A stretch of 64,000 nucleotides of DNA, from assembly GCA_018380115.1 (NCBI GenBank), contig JAGZUF010000010.1:1-64000 (forward strand), written 5' to 3'. The position numbers were made by a program, and so were the translations under genes. Under the pieces are notes generated by a model, which was not told where the DNA came from, did not search any database, and saw only the letters and a list, made by a program, of their open reading frames with translations. Positions 59,737 to 64,000 of this stretch are shown here, piece by piece. Every line of letters starts with the position of its first letter. Position 1 is the first letter of the stretch. This DNA comes from Oscillospiraceae bacterium. GTDB taxonomy: Bacteria > Bacillota > Clostridia > Oscillospirales > Ruminococcaceae.

Positions 59737-60174
59737 ATGATGCTACACGAACTGAAACCTGCCCAGGGGGCCACAAAGGCCGCCAAGCGCAAGGGCCGCG
59801 GCCACGGCTCCGGCAATGGCAAAACGGCGGGTTACGGCCACAAGGGCCAGAAAGCGCGTTCCGGCGTGAAGAAAGCCGGCTTTGAAGGCGGCCAGATGCC
59901 GCTGCAGCGCCGCCTGCCCAAGCGTGGTTTCAACAACATTTTCGCAACGGAATATGCTATCGTGAAGGTGAGCGACCTTGAAAAGTTTGAGGCTGGCAGC
60001 GTCGTGGACGCCAAGGCTCTGCTGGAAAAGGGAATCATCCGCAAAACGCTTGACGGTGTGAAGGTGCTGGGCAACGGCACGCTCACGAAAGAGCTCACCG
60101 TGAAGCTCAACGCCTACTCCGCCTCCGCGAAGGAGAAAATCGAGAAAGCAGGCGGGAAGGCAGAGGTGATCTGA
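59737..60174 (+). CDS. rplO: 50S ribosomal protein L15
   Basis: 145-residue L15. HELKPAQGATKAAKRKGRG and the GGQMPLQRRLPKRGFNN loop. AAGGAGG (59720-59726) stands 10 nt before ATG 59737; a TTG six nt further up is only 4 nt away and a second ATG at 59740 is also possible. Stop lies 2 nt before the secY GTG. Confidence 0.97.
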   Translation: MMLHELKPAQGATKAAKRKGRGHGSGNGKTAGYGHKGQKARSGVKKAGFEGGQMPLQRRLPKRGFNNIFATEYAIVKVSDLEKFEAGSVVDAKALLEKGIIRKTLDGVKVLGNGTLTKELTVKLNAYSASAKEKIEKAGGKAEVI

Positions 60175-60176
60175 CC

Positions 60177-61484
60177 GTGTTTGATACGTTCAAAAACGCG
60201 TGGAAGATCGAAGACCTTCGCAAGCGTATCCTGTTCACGCTGCTGGTTCTGGTCATCTTCCGTCTGGGCTGCGCCATCCCTGTTCCGTTTGTGAACACGG
60301 CGCTGCTTCAGACGGTGGCGTCCAGCTCCGGCAACCTGATCGGCTACATCAACATGCTCAGCGGCGGCGCGTTCAGCCGCGCCATGCTGTTTGCGCTGGG
60401 TGTCTCGCCGTATATCAACAGCTCTATTATCATGCAGCTGCTGACGGTGGTGATTCCCGCGCTGGAGCGCCTCTCCAAGGAAGGCGAGGATGGCCGCAAG
60501 AAGATTCAGCGCATCACACGCTATGTGGGCGCCGGCATCGCACTGGCCCTGTCCATCGCCTACTACTTCCTGCTTCGCAACTGGGGCGTGCTGGTGTACA
60601 CCGAGGGCGCTTCTGCAGTGTTTAGCGCTGTGGTGATGATTTTTGCCTTTACCGCCGGCTCCATGTTCGTTCAGTGGATGGGCGAACAAATCGACGTGAA
60701 GGGCATCGGCAACGGCATTTCCATCCTGATTTTTGCCGGCATCATCTCCAGCTGGAGCAGCCTGTTCACCAGCGTGAAGTATTACTTCGGCCTTGCCATG
60801 GATGGCGAGAGCAAGTATTTCATCTTCATGCCTCTTATTCTGGTGCTGGCTTTGGTGGTGCTGGTGCTTATCGTCATTCTGAATGCCGCCGAGCGACGCA
60901 TTCCCGTACAGTATGCAAAGCGTGTGGTGGGCCGCAAGATGTACGGCGGCCAGAACAGCCATATTCCCATTAAGGTGAACATGAGCGGTGTGCTGCCTAT
61001 TATCTTCGCCTCTACGCTGGCCATGATCCCCACCACTATCGCACAGTTTTTCCCGAACCTTTACAACGCGTCTGTGCACCCGGTGTGGAGCGCTATCCTG
61101 AGCGCCTTCAGCCCCTCTAGCTGGGCCTATGCCGTTATTTACTTCGTGCTCATTATCGCGTTCAACTATTTCTATGTGGCGATTCAGTACAACCCTGTGG
61201 AGATCGCCAACAACCTGCGCAACAACAGCGGCACGGTTCCGGGCTATCGCCCGGGCAAGCCCACCAGTGATTTCATCACCAAGGTGCTTGGCAAAATCAC
61301 ATTCATCGGCGCCATGTTCCTGGGCATCGTGGCTATTTTCCCCATTGCCCTCACCGCTATCACCGGTATGGACATTGCGCTGGGCGGCACCAGCCTGCTG
61401 ATTGTGGTGGGCGTGGCACTGGATACGTCGCGCAGCCTCGAGAGCTATATGCTCATGCGCCATCACAAGGGCTTTTTGGAATAA
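60177..61484 (+). CDS. secY: Preprotein translocase subunit SecY
   Basis: 435-residue channel protein of the Sec translocon with ten membrane helices. ...AWKIEDLRKRILFTLLV opens the protein; the pore/plug region GYINMLSGGAFSRAMLFALGV, and the cytoplasmic loops ERLSKEGEDGRKK and RPGKPTSDFI are typical. The start is a GTG (60177) right after rplO, with GAGG about 10 nt upstream. Confidence 0.97.
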   Translation: MFDTFKNAWKIEDLRKRILFTLLVLVIFRLGCAIPVPFVNTALLQTVASSSGNLIGYINMLSGGAFSRAMLFALGVSPYINSSIIMQLLTVVIPALERLSKEGEDGRKKIQRITRYVGAGIALALSIAYYFLLRNWGVLVYTEGASAVFSAVVMIFAFTAGSMFVQWMGEQIDVKGIGNGISILIFAGIISSWSSLFTSVKYYFGLAMDGESKYFIFMPLILVLALVVLVLIVILNAAERRIPVQYAKRVVGRKMYGGQNSHIPIKVNMSGVLPIIFASTLAMIPTTIAQFFPNLYNASVHPVWSAILSAFSPSSWAYAVIYFVLIIAFNYFYVAIQYNPVEIANNLRNNSGTVPGYRPGKPTSDFITKVLGKITFIGAMFLGIVAIFPIALTAITGMDIALGGTSLLIVVGVALDTSRSLESYMLMRHHKGFLE

Positions 61485-61524
61485 GCCCGGCATGTATTTT
61501 TAATCACGTTAGGGGGAAAAGGCA

Positions 61525-62157
61525 ATGAAATTGATCCTTTTGGGCGCGCCCGGCGCAGGCAAAGGCACGCAGGCGGAGATCATCTGCGATAAGCTGAATA
61601 TCCCCGCCGTCAGCACAGGCAATATCCTTCGTGAAGCGATGAAGAACGAAACGGAGATGGGCCTGAAGGCGAAAGCCTTCATTGAGTCTGGCGCGCTCGT
61701 CCCCGATGACGTGATCATCAGCATTATCAAAGAGCGCCTGGCGCAGCCGGATTGTGCCGGCGGCTTCATCCTCGATGGCGTGCCCCGCACGGTGGCACAG
61801 GCCGAGGCTCTGGAGGAGATGGGCGTGGAGATTGATAAGGTCGTGGACCTGGAAGTGGCCGACGATACTATCATCAAACGCCTTTCCGGCCGGCGCGTGT
61901 GCTCTGCCTGCGGCGCAAGCTACCACACCATTTACAAACCCAGCAAGCAGCCCGATGTGTGCGACCGCTGCACGGGCCCGCTGATTGTCCGTAAGGACGA
62001 CGAGCCAGCCACCATTCTGGAGCGTCTGAACGTTTACCATGAGCTCACCGAGCCGCTGGTGGATTTTTACCGCCAGCGCGGCAAGCTGGTGGTGGTGGAA
62101 GGGCAGGAGGATGTGGAAGACACCACAAAGCTTCTGTTCGGGAAGCTGGGGGTATAA
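61525..62157 (+). CDS. adk: Adenylate kinase
   Basis: 210-residue nucleotide kinase (ATP + AMP to 2 ADP). P-loop GAPGAGKGTQ, AMP site in SAGDxLR equivalent STGNILREA, and a lid with zinc cysteines CSAC...CDRC as in Gram-positive long-form Adk. AGGGGGAAAAGG lies upstream of ATG. map begins 3 nt after the stop. Confidence 0.98.
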   Translation: MKLILLGAPGAGKGTQAEIICDKLNIPAVSTGNILREAMKNETEMGLKAKAFIESGALVPDDVIISIIKERLAQPDCAGGFILDGVPRTVAQAEALEEMGVEIDKVVDLEVADDTIIKRLSGRRVCSACGASYHTIYKPSKQPDVCDRCTGPLIVRKDDEPATILERLNVYHELTEPLVDFYRQRGKLVVVEGQEDVEDTTKLLFGKLGV

Positions 62158-62160
62158 GCC

Positions 62161-62913
62161 GTGATTCAAATTAAAACGGCGAAAGAGATCGAGGCCATGC
62201 GCCTTGCGTGCGAGATCTCGGCCGGCGCCCTGCAGGCTGCCGGTGAGGCGGTGCGCCCTGGTGTTACCACGGCCCAGATCGACAAGATTGTGTATGACTA
62301 TATCGTCCAGCGCGGTGCGAGGCCCAACTTCAAGGGGCTGTACGGTTTTCCGGGTTCGGCGTGCATTTCGGTGAACGACACCGTAATTCATGGCCTGCCC
62401 TCAAAGCATATCGTGCTGAAGGAGGGCGATATTGTCAGCGTCGACACAGGCGCCGCCATCGGCGGCTGGAACGGTGACAACGCCGCCACGTTCGCGTGCG
62501 GTGCGGTTGCCGGAAATGCGCAGCACATTATGGATGTCACAAAAGAAGCCCTTGCAAGGGGCATCGCGGCTGCACAGCCGGGAAACCGGGTGGGTGACAT
62601 AGGGGCTGCCGTCCAGCAGTATGTGGAGGCAAACGGCCTTTCCGTCGTGCGCACCTTTGTGGGGCACGGCGTGGGCAGAAAGCTGCACGAGGACCCGGAG
62701 GTGCCGAACTTCGGCACGGCGGGCCACGGGCCGCGCCTTGTGGCCGGAATGGTGATTGCCATCGAGCCGATGGTGAACGAGGGCACCCATGTGGTGAAGG
62801 AACAGCCAGACGGCTGGACCATCAAAACTGCAGACGGCAAGCTTTCGGCCCATTTCGAGCACACCATCGCCATTACGCCGAAGGGCCCGGTCATCCTCAC
62901 GCAGCAGGCGTGA
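62161..62913 (+). CDS. map: Type I methionine aminopeptidase
   Basis: 250-residue metalloprotease that removes N-terminal Met. Metal ligands as in the family: VDTGA, NGDNAATF, GHGVG(R)KLHEDPEV and IEPM plus the final Glu/His of HFEHTIAI. Start is a GTG at 62161. Class I lacking the SH3-like linker. infA follows after 57 nt. Confidence 0.97.
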   Translation: MIQIKTAKEIEAMRLACEISAGALQAAGEAVRPGVTTAQIDKIVYDYIVQRGARPNFKGLYGFPGSACISVNDTVIHGLPSKHIVLKEGDIVSVDTGAAIGGWNGDNAATFACGAVAGNAQHIMDVTKEALARGIAAAQPGNRVGDIGAAVQQYVEANGLSVVRTFVGHGVGRKLHEDPEVPNFGTAGHGPRLVAGMVIAIEPMVNEGTHVVKEQPDGWTIKTADGKLSAHFEHTIAITPKGPVILTQQA

Positions 62914-62970
62914 GGCGGGCCAACGCAAACGCGGCGCTTTGCGCCAACACTGAAGGAGGCTGTGAAAGCT

Positions 62971-63189
62971 TTGTCCAAAGAAGATGTCATCGAAGTGGAA
63001 GGCACTGTTGTCGAGGCAATGCCGAACGCCATGTTCCGCGTGGAGATCCAGGGCGGCCATCAGTTGCTGGCACATATCTCCGGCAAGCTGCGCATGAATT
63101 TCATCCGTATTTTGCCCGGCGATAAGGTCACGCTGGAGATGAGCCCTTACGATCTGACGAAAGGGCGCATCACATGGCGCTCGAAGTAA
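62971..63189 (+). CDS. infA: Translation initiation factor IF-1
   Basis: 72 residues, exactly the length of E. coli IF-1, with the OB-fold sequence SKEDVIEVEGTVVEAMPNAM and DLTKGRITWR. The start is the TTG at 62971, 11 nt after AAGGAGG; the GTG at 62962 lies only 2 nt from it and would add three residues. IF-1 blocks the A-site in initiation. Confidence 0.97.
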   Translation: MSKEDVIEVEGTVVEAMPNAMFRVEIQGGHQLLAHISGKLRMNFIRILPGDKVTLEMSPYDLTKGRITWRSK

Positions 63190-63210
63190 GCTTGTAAGGA
63201 GGTACTGATT

Positions 63211-63324
63211 ATGAAAGTGAAACCTTCCGTGAAACCTATCTGTGAAAAGTGCAAGGTCATCAAGCGCAAAGGCCGCGTGATGGTCATTTGCCAGAACCCG
63301 AAGCATAAACAGCGCCAGGGCTGA
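63211..63324 (+). CDS. rpmJ: 50S ribosomal protein L36
   Basis: 37-residue zinc-binding L36 (type B short form): MKVKPSVKPICEKCKVIKRK with CEKC, and later VICQNPKHKQ giving the Cys/His pair. AAGGAGG is 7-8 nt before the ATG. A spacer of 77 nt precedes rpsM. Confidence 0.97.
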   Translation: MKVKPSVKPICEKCKVIKRKGRVMVICQNPKHKQRQG

Positions 63325-63401
63325 GCAGCCCGGCTGGCACGGCGATGGCTCCCGCCGCCGTGTGAAACTTTACAGGGAGACATCAATCAGGAGGTGCTCA
63401 T

Positions 63402-63770
63402 ATGGCACGTATTGCCGGAGTTGACTTGCCCAAAGAAAAGCGAGTTGAAATTGGCCTGACCTACATTTATGGGATCGGCCGCAGCGCCGCGGACAAGATC
63501 CTCGCCGCTACGAACATCAACCCCGATACCCGCGTGAAGGACTTGACCAAGGACGAAGAGGCGCTGATCCGTGACTACATCGACAAAAACTTTGTCGTGG
63601 AAGGCGATTTGCGCCGCAACACAGCTCTGGATATCAAGCGTCTTGTTGAAATCCAGTGCTACCGCGGCGTGCGCCACCGCAAGGGCCTGCCCGTGCGAGG
63701 CCAGCGTTCCAAGACGAATGCGCGTACCCGCAAGGGCCCGAAGCGCACCGTCGCCAATAAGAAGAAGTAA
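63402..63770 (+). CDS. rpsM: 30S ribosomal protein S13
   Basis: 122-residue S13 of the 30S head. ARIAGVDLPKEKRVEIGLTY and YRGVRHRKGLPVRGQRSKTN with the Lys-rich tail. AGGAGG is 7 nt before the ATG. rpsK follows after 17 nt. Confidence 0.99.
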   Translation: MARIAGVDLPKEKRVEIGLTYIYGIGRSAADKILAATNINPDTRVKDLTKDEEALIRDYIDKNFVVEGDLRRNTALDIKRLVEIQCYRGVRHRKGLPVRGQRSKTNARTRKGPKRTVANKKK

Positions 63771-63787
63771 GCCACAAGGAGGATAAC

Positions 63788-64000
63788 ATGGCACAGAAAG
63801 CTGCTGCTAAGAAGGGCGCCGCCACGCGTATGAAACGCCGCGAGCGCAAGAACATCGAACGTGGCTGCGCGCATATCCAGAGCACGTTCAACAACACCAT
63901 CGTGACCATCACGGACGTGCAGGGCAACGCAGTGTCTTGGGCTTCCGCAGGCGGCCTGGGCTTCCGCGGTTCGCGCAAATCCACGCCGTTCGCCGCGCAA
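63788..64000 (+). CDS. rpsK: 30S ribosomal protein S11 (5' part, runs off the window)
   Basis: First 71 codons of S11, cut by the right edge. KKGAATRMKRRERKNIERGC, then AHIQSTFNNTIVTITD and the AGGLGFRGSRKSTPFAAQ segment are the family signature. AAGGAGG is 7 nt upstream of ATG. The normal order rpsD-rpoA-rplQ is expected beyond the edge. Confidence 0.97.
   Translation, partial: MAQKAAAKKGAATRMKRRERKNIERGCAHIQSTFNNTIVTITDVQGNAVSWASAGGLGFRGSRKSTPFAAQ

Noticed and set aside
1..64000. CRISPR arrays, tRNA or rRNA genes, transposases and prophage genes
   Set aside because: No regularly spaced repeats, no tRNA T-loop strings in a cloverleaf context, and no transposase or phage protein motifs were found on either strand.

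Overview
The window is a GC-rich stretch of a Gram-positive anaerobe of the class Clostridia, most likely family Oscillospiraceae. The evidence: an IspH-ribosomal S1 fusion gene, EcfA1-EcfA2-EcfT-TruA, RuvC-RuvA-RuvB, an S14 of the zinc type, a ClpE-like unfoldase, strong AGGAGG ribosome binding sites (often 8-11 nt from the start), and a complete S10-spc-type ribosomal operon running off the right edge. No tRNA, rRNA, CRISPR array, transposase or integrase was seen. The only visibly foreign composition is an AT-rich island near 3.84-4.43 kb and an AT-rich patch inside ispH.

Layout. 0.3-3.8 kb: a ComM/YifB ATPase (minus) divergent from a phosphoglucomutase/phosphomannomutase, each with its own recognisable promoter. 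3.8-4.4 kb: AT-rich island with a small zinc-ribbon gene and a fragment that looks like the start of an integrative-element protein. 4.7-8.7 kb: a TetR regulator with a perfect palindromic operator, heading an operon of a flavin reductase-like/PCP_red fusion, an NmrA-type NAD(P)-binding protein, a DUF1295 (steroid 5-alpha-reductase fold) membrane enzyme and an unknown membrane protein. 9.3-13 kb: a LysR regulator divergent from a three-part redox fusion (CoA-disulfide reductase, rhodanese, siroheme sulfite reductase plus ferredoxin). 13.1-15.9 kb: a FecBCD-type metal or corrinoid importer. 15.9-17.6 kb: an AGCS amino acid symporter behind a long folded leader. 18.2-24.8 kb: ruvCAB, an rRNA methyltransferase, the ECF energising module and truA. 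24.8-31.2 kb: DUF5711 and CvpA-like membrane proteins, ClpE-like unfoldase, a large membrane protein. 31.4-36.7 kb: a frameshifted XRE regulator, an HI0933-family flavoprotein, cmk, plsC and ispH-S1. 37-43.1 kb: a beta-helix surface protein, a five-repeat lipoprotein, a CPBP protease, tadA and an SDR. 43.3-50.3 kb: two unknown membrane-anchored proteins, DUF1858, trmK, a Nif3-like gene, rqcH and a second large membrane protein. 50.3-64 kb: promoter, leader and the ribosomal operon rpsJ to rpsK with secY, adk, map, infA and rpmJ inserted in the usual order.

How it fits together: most of the window is conserved housekeeping (translation, DNA repair, isoprenoid and lipid synthesis, tRNA modification, ribosome quality control). 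The accessory redox genes at 4.7-13 kb are the least explained part, with two separately regulated modules of reductases. Other points of interest are the possible internal translation start that would release free S1 from the ispH fusion, a long Ala/Lys-rich extension on ribosomal protein L30, a lipoprotein made of five tandem repeats of about 75 residues, and three places where a terminator hairpin overlaps or abuts the next promoter.
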